The notes under the pieces are model-generated. The model was given only the letters and a program-made list of their open reading frames with translations. It made no database searches and was not told the DNA's origin. Made by a program: the position numbers and the translations under genes. From Buddleja alternifolia (lineage: Eukaryota > Streptophyta > Magnoliopsida > Lamiales > Scrophulariaceae), in the NCBI GenBank assembly GCA_019426215.1, contig CM033391.1:14930708-14994707 (forward strand): 64,000 nt of DNA, in the 5' to 3' direction. This document shows, piece by piece, positions 20,219-30,137 of this stretch (positions are counted from its first letter, which is position 1; every line of letters starts with the position of its first letter).

Positions 20219-21196
20219 GAGGATTGGAGGCCATCCTAGAAACACACTTGAAAACACATTCCCCATTGGGGGAGCCTAAACACATCCTATCATCATCTTC
20301 ATCATCCTTAGATTAGTTATGAAGATTATCAAGAACCTTTGAAGGTGAAGAAATCAAGAAGCATGGAAGAGATGAAGATCGAAGTTCAACCATCAAAAAT
20401 ACGAGGGAGTTTCTTAGATTTAGATTTGTTTTTGTCTATGAATATGAATCTTAATTTAAGTTCCTATCTTTTATCTTTTATGATGAAATAGATTTTCGAA
20501 CTAAGGCCATGTTGAGGCTAAATTATGATAATTGAGTTATAAATTGTGTTTTTCATATTAATTCTATTGTTGCTTTGTGTCTTGATCTTGTTTGAATGCA
20601 TCATATGCTTAGCTACCATATGCATGATTTATTGCTTAAATTATTCGTTCGAGAGAAGGTAATTTAAGGTGCAAAGAGGATAGGTAGAGATTCCGTAAAA
20701 AATAGGGAATCGCCCCTAGAGATAGGTAGAGATTCCCGGATGCAGTTAGCCGGATTAATCCGGGGAAATTCTAGAACTTGAATGCATGATTGTTGGTTAG
20801 ATTCTCGGATAGACATATTTAGAGAACCATCAATTAATCATAGGATTATTACAGCCGAGACATTGGGTAGTACTTATTTAAGGTTTTTTCCACCAAAGCA
20901 ACATTCGTCTAATAATATGAGAACATGTTTATAGTGAAAATTGATTAATTTATGCCAACACTTGTGTCTTAGTTGCTCTCTTCCATAGCTATCTTGATTT
21001 CGACATCTTGTTTCTTATAAGAACTTTCATAATATTTTAGTTAATTTTTGTTTTAGTTTAAGTTCTTCAATTGCTTTAAAATCATAAACTAAAATACAAG
21101 TCTTGAGGTTCGACAACCCGGATTTTATTGTCCACTTTATTACTACACACGACCAGTCCACTTGCTGTTTAATACACGTAAGGATTTTTCGTGTCA

Positions 21197-21515
21197 ATGA
21201 CACAAACTCCCACTATCCCATAGTGTTCGACTGGCACTCCTTGTCAGAGCATATGTCATACAAGTCCACACGAATCTCAATGCCCAATTGAAATTCTCCG
21301 ATTTGCAAACCGTTTAAGTGATCAAGTGCCAAATCTTTCCAGTGCCTATCTTCTTAACTACTATAAGGAGTGGAAGATTTGCCTTGATACACATGGACTA
21401 GTTGTTGATTTAAGACTTATAGATGCCATTAAGAATTATATGAACAACTCACTAATGCCTTTATATTAATAATAGGTTTTACAGTATAAACTAATGCCCT
21501 ATTCTCTAATTCCAC
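21197..21515 (-). repeat. A3 3' LTR, inner part
   Basis: Aligns with A1 LTR positions from about 7820 onward (TGTCATACAAGTC, ATGCCCAATTGAAATTC, GGAGTGGAAGATTTGCCTTG and similar). Together with 8808-9686 it accounts for most of one LTR; about 375 bp in the middle are missing. The end next to RNase H is also lost. Confidence 0.75.
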
Positions 21516-23600
21516 CACGAAATTTAGATCCAAACAATTTTCTAGACAGCCTCCAAGGTTCCAAGGCAGTTTCATATTCATTCTCAGTGATGGAGTACTT
21601 TACTTGAAACTTTTCCAAGTTACTACTCTAATATAAGGGTGAATACAAACCCAAAATAAAATTTTAATCTTCTTTGTCAGACTCAAAGTCCGAGTAAGGA
21701 TAAAATTTCACTTCCAGTTCTCCAAAGGCATAGACAAAGAATATATCCTATGTTCTTCTGAATTACTTCATGATATATTTTATGTCTACCCATTACTACT
21801 CCTCATAGGCAAGAATCCTTTCTCAGATCTATTATCTTAAATTTCTTTAGGATTTATTCTAAGCCAAGGGCTGGGAAAGGCCCCATCATCCTATTCGCTT
21901 TACCTCCATAGATGCAAATCATAAGGATATAAGTGGCTTCTCCCAAGTCTTTACATGGAGAATATGCTCAATGTTTACATCTTGATCCAAGTCAACGAGC
22001 CTACATCATTTCCCATAAGTAGAGCACTCTCTACATATAGTACCAGAAATGACGTCTCGCTCCCACTGGCCTTCTTGCTCACACATGGTTCCTTTTTATT
22101 ATTGATGATATCATAATTCCAAATTATGTCGTCAAAGTGAAGAATCCAACTACGAGAGGTCCGCTTAAATCCACAAGTGAATTTATACAGCATGTAGACC
22201 TTATGAAAATCGACCTCAGATGTGAAACCCTTGGGCTGTTCCATATGGATGTCCTCCTTGAGGTTTCCATTGATGAACGAGTCTTCACATCCATGTGCCA
22301 GATTTTCATAATCTTAGTGTGTTACTATCGAAAGTAAGATTCTAGTGGATTTGATTATGTGTGTGGCAAGGGGCTACCTCATAAATGCCCTTCTTTTGAC
22401 TACATCTTTTCACCATCAGACTGGCGTTACCATTCGAATTAATCTTTCTCTTGTAGATGTACTTGCCTCTGATGAGTACAATACTCTTAGGGTGATCTAC
22501 TAGAGTCTTGGATTAATTCAAAGACATCTAATCCATCTTCACTTTCATAGCCTTACACCTTCTCGTAGAGTCCATATCCATCATCGATTTATCATGCTTA
22601 GAGGGATTGTATCCTTGGTTCCCTCTGCCACAACATACAACTTATGCTTTCCTTGTAACAGATAACCATATATCTCAGACGGTTGAGATACTCTACCAGA
22701 CCAACTCATTGGTGGTTGTGTTATAATGGGCTTGGTTTGGTTCTCTTCAACAGTAGTCTCCTAAGGAGTATTTCTTTTAGTCTTTTCAGAATAATCTTTC
22801 TACCAACTACACTTTCTCAAATGAACTTATCTTCGAGAATGCTGGCCTCCAAGGCCACAATGATTCTCTTATCATCATGTAGGTAAAAGAGTTCTCCCAC
22901 TGAATCCTTTGGGACAACCAACAGAACGTCCTTTTAAGGACCTAGACTCCAGATTCTCTACCTTTATCTTATCTACGTAGGTTGGGAATCCCCACAATAT
23001 TACGTGTTTAAGATTAGGATTCCACATGCACTAAATCTGATATGGTGCCTTAGGAATGAATTTGGAGGGACATCTATTCATGACGTACCTATGAGCAGTG
23101 CATGACTCACTATGAATTTTGGCAATTCCATGTAGTTTAGCACATAATGAGTCATGTCCAACAATGCCTCGTTCTTGCATACTACTACCCTATTCAACTA
23201 TAGAGACGCTGGAAGTAACAGCTGTAAAACTATGCTACGTTCTCTTGAGAACGGGTCGAATTAGGAAATCATATACTTGACATTACAATCCAATCGTAGT
23301 ATCCTAATATGATACCATATTTTCAACCATAGACGTCAGTACGCACCAAACTTTAGAACTTGAGTGGCCCTTTAATATGTTCCCTGTGAAGGGAGACTCG
23401 GTCCTTTGCCTATGAGACAAGATTCTTAAGTTTGGATAGGGATCCAATCATAATGGGCTTGTACCCCCATGTTTCTCCTTACTTGTGAATCTTATGCTCA
23501 TAAGTCATAACCTAATCTTAGGTGCCAAACAATTCTTCTTGTTTGTTTCTAGCATACCACGCTTTTTAGTCTCTGTGTTCATAATATACTTATTCCGAAC
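21516..23600 (-). pseudogene. A3 pol remnants (RNase H, RT, integrase)
   Basis: Translating the minus strand in shifting frames gives copia signatures in the correct order. The RT part at 22309-21975 includes IWHMDVKT, EQPKGFTSEV and DFHKVYMLYKFTCGFKRTSR, then SRSWILHFDD and SFLVLYVESALLMGNDVG, where the YVDD box has become YVES. Further up come pieces matching integrase (PTSFRMKxxI-like, LNRVVVC-like) and the pre-integrase region near 23450. Stops and frameshifts are dense. The aspartates of the polymerase site are gone, so the copy is dead. Confidence 0.8.
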
Positions 23601-24341
23601 TTTCAAATTTTGCTAGCAATTTTAGTAAGGATGCATTGTTCTGATATTTATTTCTAAAATAAATGTCATGTAAGTTATTACCAAGCTTAAACAAGCATCA
23701 TTTCTTGACCAAGTCAGAAAATGATAACGTTCTTAGTGCTATTTGGTAAAACTAATCAATCATCCAAACATGTTCAGAATTTTAAAAGAATAGACGTGGA
23801 TCATATGTGGATACACATGACACCATGCCTGGTTCTAATATTGACAACCTCTCGTTTTTCCAGATTTTGTACTTCTTTCTAATTCTTTAAACATGAGCAC
23901 TAGCTCTAGAATGTAGAATACAAGAAGTTGAGAAAACAGGGCATAGAACACTTACTTATATTAAAACACATAGTTCTATACCCAGTGCGCCTCATATTTA
24001 AGCCCCTACCCATTGTCCCATACTTAGACTTGAGTAATGCTTGCTTCAAGCATATAATTCAATGACGCTAAACTGAGGAACATCCTCAAGTTCCAAGTCA
24101 GTTAATTTGGTTAGGCCAGTGTTGACAAAATCATCGAGCATAATTAACTAAATGGGTTTTTATCTAAGAGAGATATAAACTAATGCATAAAATAAACTAA
24201 CATACAAATTAGGTGTTTATATTGTACACAAGTAAAAATTAGGACTTTAATTTTACTTGGCTCCCACTACATTTTTCGAAACACTCCTACTGCAATTTTC
24301 GAAAATCTCGTTGGGTAGATTTCATAGTGAGTGATTGAGTT
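23601..24341 (-). other. A3 protease-side and gag-side region without usable coding
   Basis: The end at 23601-23720 matches the region just before the pre-integrase domain in related elements. The rest has no gag domain that I can find; the leader resumes at about 24240 (GGCTCCCACTACATTTTTCG, shared with A1 at 4741). Gag appears to be deleted. Confidence 0.5.
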
Positions 24342-24582
24342 CTTTAAATGATTTAGTGGGTTGCAACCCACAAACGATATATGGTCCACTAACCTTTTAA
24401 AGTGGTGTCTAACACCAATCTATCCAATAGATGATTCAATCTTCTTTTCCCATACTTCACCAAACTGCAACCCTTTAACGATATATAAGTTTGCGAACTA
24501 TCTGAGTTCATTCCCACTAACACCTTTTAATCTAACATCTAAATTTCACCTTGCAACCCTTTAACGATAGATGGGGTGAAAT
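24342..24582 (-). ncRNA. Three-hairpin leader structure (A3)
   Basis: Arms on the plus strand: 24543-24550 with 24575-24582 (ATTTCACC/GGTGAAAT); 24461-24466 with 24488-24493 (CAAACT/AGTTTG); 24342-24359 with 24386-24402 (TTAGTGG/CCACTAA inside, CTTTAAA/TTTAAAG outside). Each loop keeps a form of GCAACCCTTTAACGATATAT. Stems 2 and 3 differ in sequence from those of A1 but are still paired. Confidence 0.65.
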
Positions 24583-24744
24583 ATGCTTCGATTAAGGCAT
24601 CCAATGCACTTATTAAAATTTCAAATTATATTCAAATGTATAACCCCCACTAACTGGGACGACGCCATACACCGAATATAATTTTAATTTTATTAAGTTT
24701 AGTGGAGGGAGAGGATGCCTAGCGCCCTTTACTAACTCAGTATC

Positions 24745-25740
24745 ATTTAATTGGGAAAATTTAAAATTTTAATTAAGGTCTCACATAGCATATTAACAAT
24801 TAACTTCTATCATGCTAACATGCATTTAAAGCGTAGAAAAACCTAGAAATTCTACTATCACATATTTTCGTGGACTATCTAGATCAGCCCAAGCCAATGG
24901 GCTAATCAACATAATAAATATTTTAAGTATGCTTCATAAACATAAAATAAATAAATCCTAAGTCCATGAAAAGTGAATTCATCACATATAACAAGCATAC
25001 ATCATACACAAGGCATATATGTGAACATAAAAATATAATAAATCAAATTTATTTATTAGTCCAATCCAATTTGACTGTTGCAAAATTAAATCTCCTTTAA
25101 TTTTCATAGTAAGACTAAATCAAATTTAATCGAAGTAAAATTGAATCCAATTTAATTTTCATGCGATCGAAAAATATAACTTTAAATAATTAAATCCAAT
25201 TTAATTATCATGGGGAGATTAGATATAATTTAATCCAAGTGAAATTGAATCCAATCTAATTTTCACAGGAGGACTAAATCTTATTTAATCAAAGTAAAAT
25301 TCAATCTAATTTAATTTCCATGGGCTTACAAATCGTTAAAAAATTAAAAGCAATTTAATTAAGTATATAATTAAAACCAAATCACTTTTGATAGGTGATT
25401 AAATCCATTCAATCAACTACAAAATCAAATCCAATTTAATTAATAACATAATTAAAGCTAATTTGATTTTGATGGTTAAACTAATTTCAATTTAATTTAA
25501 AATAAATCAAATCCAATTCAATTTATTATAAAATTAAAATTCCATTTAGTTTATTACAAAGTCAAAAGCAATTTAATTTTGATACGAAAGATTAAATCCA
25601 ATTTAATCAATAACAAAATTAAATCCCATTTGATTTTGATGAGTAAATTAAAGCCAATTTAATTTAAAATAAATTAAATCCAATTTAATTTATTAAAAAT
25701 TAATTCCTATTTAATTTAAAAGAAGACTTTAATTAGGAGA
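24745..25740 (-). other. A3 AT-rich leader with short quasi-repeats
   Basis: About 1 kb, mostly A and T. From about 25060 to 25720 variants of AAATCCAATTTAATTTTCAT recur every 30-60 bp in an irregular way. No gene. The A1 GC-rich block and the primer-binding site have no counterpart here. Confidence 0.7.
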
Positions 25741-25765
25741 AGGATCTAATAAAAAATCTTCTTTC

Positions 25766-28052
25766 ATGGCATTCGCTAAAGTACCTAAGTTGACCGAGCC
25801 AAACTATGACTCATAGAAGGTCAAAGCATTTACTTATCTTTGTTCTTGTGATGATGAAATGTGTGATATCATTTCAGATGGGTTGATTCAAATATTCAAG
25901 GTCATCACTAGAGCTCCTGGAGCCACAGAAGAGACTCCTGATGGTTATGTTGAAAATCCAAAGCATGAGTGGTCAACAGATGAGCTTCGGAGAGCAAATT
26001 TGGATAATGTTGGTCGAAACACTCTATATATAGCCATCAGTGACAATGATAACTTATTCAATAAGGTCAAGTCGTGCTCTACGTTTAAGGAAATATGGGA
26101 TAAGTTGGCTACAATATGTGGGGGGTCAGTGCAAATCAAAGAAAACAAGCTTTCGATTGCCAAGGAAAGGTTTAATGGTTTCAAAATGTTGCCTATTGAG
26201 ACGCTAGAGCAATTGGATATAAGATTTACTGCTCTTGTTACGGAGTTAACATATTTAGGCATGGATTTACAAAATCGAGAAATGGTGGTTAAGATTTTCA
26301 GAAGTCTCCCTAGTAGATTTTTGATGAAAACAACAGCTAGGAGAGAATCAAATATGTTGGATCTTCTAACACCAGAAAATGCTTTTTCAGAACTGAAAGC
26401 ATCTGAATTCGAGTTAAATTCAGCAAGTGATGTAGTAAGTAGTCCAGTGATAGAGTTTGGAGCGCTAATAGCATCAGTCAAGGGTAAATCGAATAGTAAG
26501 GGAAAGGTGTCGGATATAAGCGAGTAAGAGGAATTAGTGTTGCTAAATAGGTTTAGAAAGTTTCTAAAATATGAAAAGAAAGGAAAAGGTCCTAAGCTTC
26601 GACAGAATTCCTATCAAGCGCCTCCTCCAACACAACAACAGTATCAAGCACCTCAGTATTCTGCCCCTTCTCCCTCAACACCAAATCAATACCAAGCGTC
26701 TTCTCCGCATAATCTCTCAGCGCCAGTGGTCTCAAAACCACAAACTGCAAGGTTAAGAAATGAGCAAAAGACGAAAACTAATCTTTGTTATAACTACAGG
26801 AAACCATAGCACTACCAGGTAAATTGCCTTTATGCAAATGTATCCAAGCCCTCAAGGTAGGATTACTTGAATTGAAACCAATTCAGGAGCAACCTTCATC
26901 GACAAGGCTTGCTAGCAGAATTAGAACCAGCGTCCACACCTGAAGATTTGGAGTCTTCAAAAGAGAGTAGTGATGATGATGAGCCAGTGGATGATTCAGC
27001 GCTAATTTGTCTCATGGCCAAAGATGATGGAGCGTCTTCAGACTCACTATTTGAGGTAAATACTGAATTAGCTTATCCTCTCTCTTATGAAGAATTACTT
27101 GACAAAGTAAAAGAATATTATAAAGATTGTTAAGTTGCCACTAAATTATATCAAAATCACTTTGACATCATATCAGCACTCAAAGGTGATAACCTGACAC
27201 TCAAGGCAGAGTTGCAAGTTCATCAACAATGCATTGAGAAGAACCTATCGCTTGAGTCTGAAATCATTTAGTTGAAATGTGATAGTGATATAATAGTCTG
27301 AGCTGATTGCTAGACTTGCTAAATCAGAGCAGCTCATCTCATCATTGTCTAAAGCGTCAAGAAAGCTAGACAATGTGACTAAGGTAACAAGATTATTCGG
27401 TGAAAAGACCGATTTAGGATGCAATAAATTAGGTAAATAACCAAATAAATCCAATGTTACGGCAAACAACAAAGGAAAGGGTGTGTTCTTTGTTATCCAA
27501 ATGCTTTAAAGGCAAAGGAGAAACGTTACCAATGTGAATCAAACGCTAAGCGTCAAGCGCCCAAAGTGCACCCTAAGCTAGCGCCAAGGAAATAACAACG
27601 TCAATATCCACCACGATCAAGGTCATATTATCAATACTATGATGATTATGATTACGATTGGGATTATGATTAATATTATAATCCATGATATTACTATACA
27701 CCCAAGAAGCACACACAACACAAGGTGAAACCTAAAAAGTCTAATCCTCCCGCAATGAAGACTAAGCAAATTTGGGATCCTAAAGTTCTAATTCAGACTA
27801 ACACTACTAATGTGAAAGGACCCAAGTCACAATGGGTACTTAAAAAGAAATAGAACTTCCCTTTTGAATGCAGGTACCTAGAGCTAGATCCTATACATCT
27901 GTTTGGTATATCGATAGTGGGTCGTCAAGGCACATGACGGGCTCCAAGGATCTCTTGATCAACTATCGAGCTACCAATGGTCCTCAGGTTGTATTTGGCG
28001 AGAACTCCAAAGGTAAAACCAAAGGTATATGTACTATGCATATGGGGAACAT
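25766..28052 (+). pseudogene. S1a gag and start of protease, Sirevirus-like copia
   Basis: Plus strand. The gag frame starts at ATG 25766 (MAFAKVPKLTEPNYDS) and meets an in-frame TAG at codon 17 where relatives have tryptophan; it then runs open from 25859 to 26527 with the UBN2 gag domain (HEWSTDELRRANLDNVGRNT, EIWDKLATICGG, ELTYLGMDLQNREMVVKIFR). A stop interrupts the frame, followed by a basic, Gln/Pro-rich stretch and a damaged zinc knuckle (CYNYRKP, stop, HYQVNC; one cysteine is tyrosine). 26909-27133 encodes an acidic linker. At 27868-28052 protease begins with VWYIDSGSSRHMTGSKDLLI, the D-S-G active site present. The frame is cut there by the CACTA fragment. Gag and protease match S2 and the Sirevirus lineage. 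Confidence 0.85.
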
Positions 28053-28640
28053 CACTACTACAAAAAAGCCCTATTATAGCGGTTTTGCAAAACTGCTATA
28101 ATAGGGCTTCTCGGTTCGGACCTATAACAGCGATTCGACCCGAATTGCTGTAATAGGATGTCAGAATTTTTTTAAAAAAAAAAGAAATAGGGATATGGCA
28201 GCAGTTCGATCGACCGCTGTCATAATATTTCATGAAACAAAAATGAAAATAAAATAAAATGATATGACAGCGGTTTGTCGAACCGTTGTCATAAAACACA
28301 ATTAAAAATAAAATAAAAAATGGCACATGACAACGGTTCGTGGCCGAACCGCTGTCATAGGGGGCTGGGTTTTTAGCTTAACCCGGCCGCCCCCTTTCTT
28401 CTTCTCTCATTCTCTCTCTCTCTCAACTCTCTCACTATTACACCCCGCACCACCCCACCACCACCACCACCACCACCTCTCTCTCTCTCTCTCTCGGTTT
28501 TTCTCTCTCATTTTCTCACTCTCTCTCTACTCGACCTCTCGCCGGCCGTCGGCCGCCGTCCACTGCCGCCGTCCGCTCCCATCTTTCAGTATCTCCCTCT
28601 CTCTCTTTCTCTCTATATATATGTGCATATATATGTATAT
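28053..28640 (+). mobile_element. CACTA transposon, 5' end fragment
   Basis: The insertion begins with CACTACTACAAAAAAGC, the terminal signature of CACTA (En/Spm) DNA transposons, within the S1a protease frame. Five hairpin-like subterminal repeats with the core GACAGCGGTTCGxxGAACCGCTGTC follow at about 28066-28109, 28121-28157, 28192-28229, 28261-28295 and 28325-28360. After them come a CT- and CCA-rich stretch resembling the 5' untranslated part of a gene. No transposase and no second terminus are present; the fragment ends near the (TA)n run. A 109-codon frame at 28327-28656 is low-complexity Ser/Leu/Pro and not credible as a gene. Confidence 0.8.
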
Positions 28641-28660
28641 ATACTATAATATATAACTCT

Positions 28661-28700
<40 letters not shown>

Positions 28701-28866
28701 ACCCCGCTGCCCCTACCTTAAATATATATGAGGCTAATCTAACATTAGATAACTTAACTAACTTTATAACTCTCACTTATATTTATTTTGGGCTTTTCTT
28801 TAAAACTCTTAAACTATAAAAGAGTTATAAGAGTTAAGGTCTTGACATCATCAAAAAGGGGGAAAT
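28641..28866 (+). other. S1a 3' untranslated region with (TA)n and polypurine tract
   Basis: A (TA)n run at about 28660-28697, then sequence alignable with the 3' end of S2 (the ACTCTT-AACTA-AAAAGAGT block at 28805-28824). The polypurine tract AAAAAGGGGGAAAT at 28853-28866 abuts the LTR. Confidence 0.8.
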
Positions 28867-30137
28867 TGTTAGGAAATTTCATGTTAGATGTTTTGATGAT
28901 GACAAGAATAGGATTTTATGTTAGACCCCAAAAGATTGTAAGTTTGTGCTTTCATAAAAAATCTGTATAAGCGTTTGAAAGTTTGTTAGTTTGTTAGGCT
29001 TGTAATTGTTATCTTTGTAGATTTTAGACTAAGCATTTGATAGCGAGTCGTTGATAGAATTCTAGGTGATTCTATCAAAGATGAAGTTGAAGATCTGCGT
29101 CTGAAGTTAAGTGAAAATGAAGATTTGTTCTAAGCGTCAGTCAAACGCTAAAGGACTGTTTCAGGATTATTGAATCAAGCGCTCAAGTTACTCAAGCGAT
29201 CAAGAATCAGATTCACCTGAAATAAATTCTCAAATCATGGAGGACTTAAATGCAATCATCAACGGACATTTATTTCCAATGGAAAATAAATTTAAACGCA
29301 TTAAATGCCTGACAAGTGCATTAAGTGTGATAAGCTATTATGATATGTGGACAAGCCACTTTTTGACTAGACTGTCAGGATTCAGAGTTCAAAGTCTGCT
29401 CTGGTCCAATCGGTAACAGCAGAATTTTAGGAATGTCAGAAAAGGGACTGTTTAACGTGTTGAGTGAGAGACACGCGTTTGCATGTGTCCCAAGTTGTTT
29501 GAACTTTCTAAAATCAAACGAACCCGTGACAAAACCCTCAACCTCTTTCATCTGAGTGAGAAAGTTGTTGATTCTACAAGCAACATTTCTGTGTGAGAGA
29601 AGCTTGTTGAATAAGGTCTTCATTAGAGTTGAAGTCTGTGTGATCAAGGAGCTCAAGGTCATCTTCTCTTTCATCAATTTTGTAGAAGCCTCTGTGTGAT
29701 CCTTCGATAATCAATCTAGTGAAGTTCCTCCAAGTGTAAAGGAGAAGAAGGACGTAGCTGGGATTACATCACCCAGTGAATTTTACAATATTTTGTGTTA
29801 TTTACTGCTTTATTGCTTTACTTTACATTTTCATATTATATCTTTGAAAAAGGCATTAAACCGGTTAAGCGACTATTTGACAAAAGAGAACGCTAAGCTT
29901 TAAAATCATTTTCGCTGTGCTAACCCTGATTAAGCGATTAAGACATTACCCTACTTTGGTAATTGTTGAAATCACTAAGTCTAAGTTATCTTATATTAAG
30001 TGCTAACCTAGCGCTCAGCTTTCCAAGCGTTCAAAATCTTCAAAAGTAATACGAATGTTTAAAAGTCAAAAAAGACTTCAGGGTCTATTCAACCCCCCCC
30101 CACCCTTCTAGACCCTTTCGTATACCACTTGGGACCA
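28867..30137 (+). repeat. S1a LTR
   Basis: Starts TGTTAGGAAATTTCATG and ends near CACTTGGGACCA; the C-rich block and CTTCTAGACCCTTTCGTAT match the S2 LTR end. The last bases (relatives end ACCAACA) are missing where it meets S1b integrase. About 1,271 bp, against 1,501 bp in S2. Confidence 0.85.

Larger units (their letters stand above)
16412..21196 (+). mobile_element. G2, Athila-like element reduced to one ORF and a 3' LTR
   Basis: A second gypsy-derived element in the same orientation. It has no 5' LTR or primer-binding site in the window; its sequence begins directly at the G1 LTR end. One ORF (16437-17396) is followed by the LKQTLLGRQP block, a 2.1-kb non-coding region with PPT-like motifs, a polypurine tract and a 3' LTR (19560-21196). 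RT and integrase are absent. G1 probably inserted into G2, and a later deletion at 9686/9687 removed the left part of both. Confidence 0.75.
19560..21196 (+). repeat. G2 3' LTR
   Basis: 1,637 bp, TGATAGGAG...TTCGTGTCA. It shares the general plan and the ends of the G1 LTR but is a different family. It contains 60-bp tandem repeats (20033-20205) directly upstream of a TATA box, TATAAAAG at 20211-20218. The right end abuts A3 LTR sequence. Confidence 0.85.
21197..25740 (-). mobile_element. A3, decayed Angela-like copia (main part)
   Basis: The interior of a strongly mutated relative of A1 on the minus strand, continuing from the LTR part at 8808-9686. In plus order: LTR end (21197 to about 21515), RNase H and RT remnants, integrase remnants, protease-side remnant, leader with the three hairpins (24342-24582) and AT-rich leader. 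I find no gag. The 5' LTR and primer-binding site are lost where S1a begins. Confidence 0.8.

Noticed and set aside
25060..25720. CRISPR-like or satellite array
   Set aside because: The repeats are irregular in length and spacing and almost pure A/T; no constant repeat with unique spacers.
28327..28656. 109-codon frame rich in Ser, Leu, Pro and His
   Set aside because: Its sequence is translated CT- and CCA-microsatellite within the CACTA fragment, with no conserved motif.
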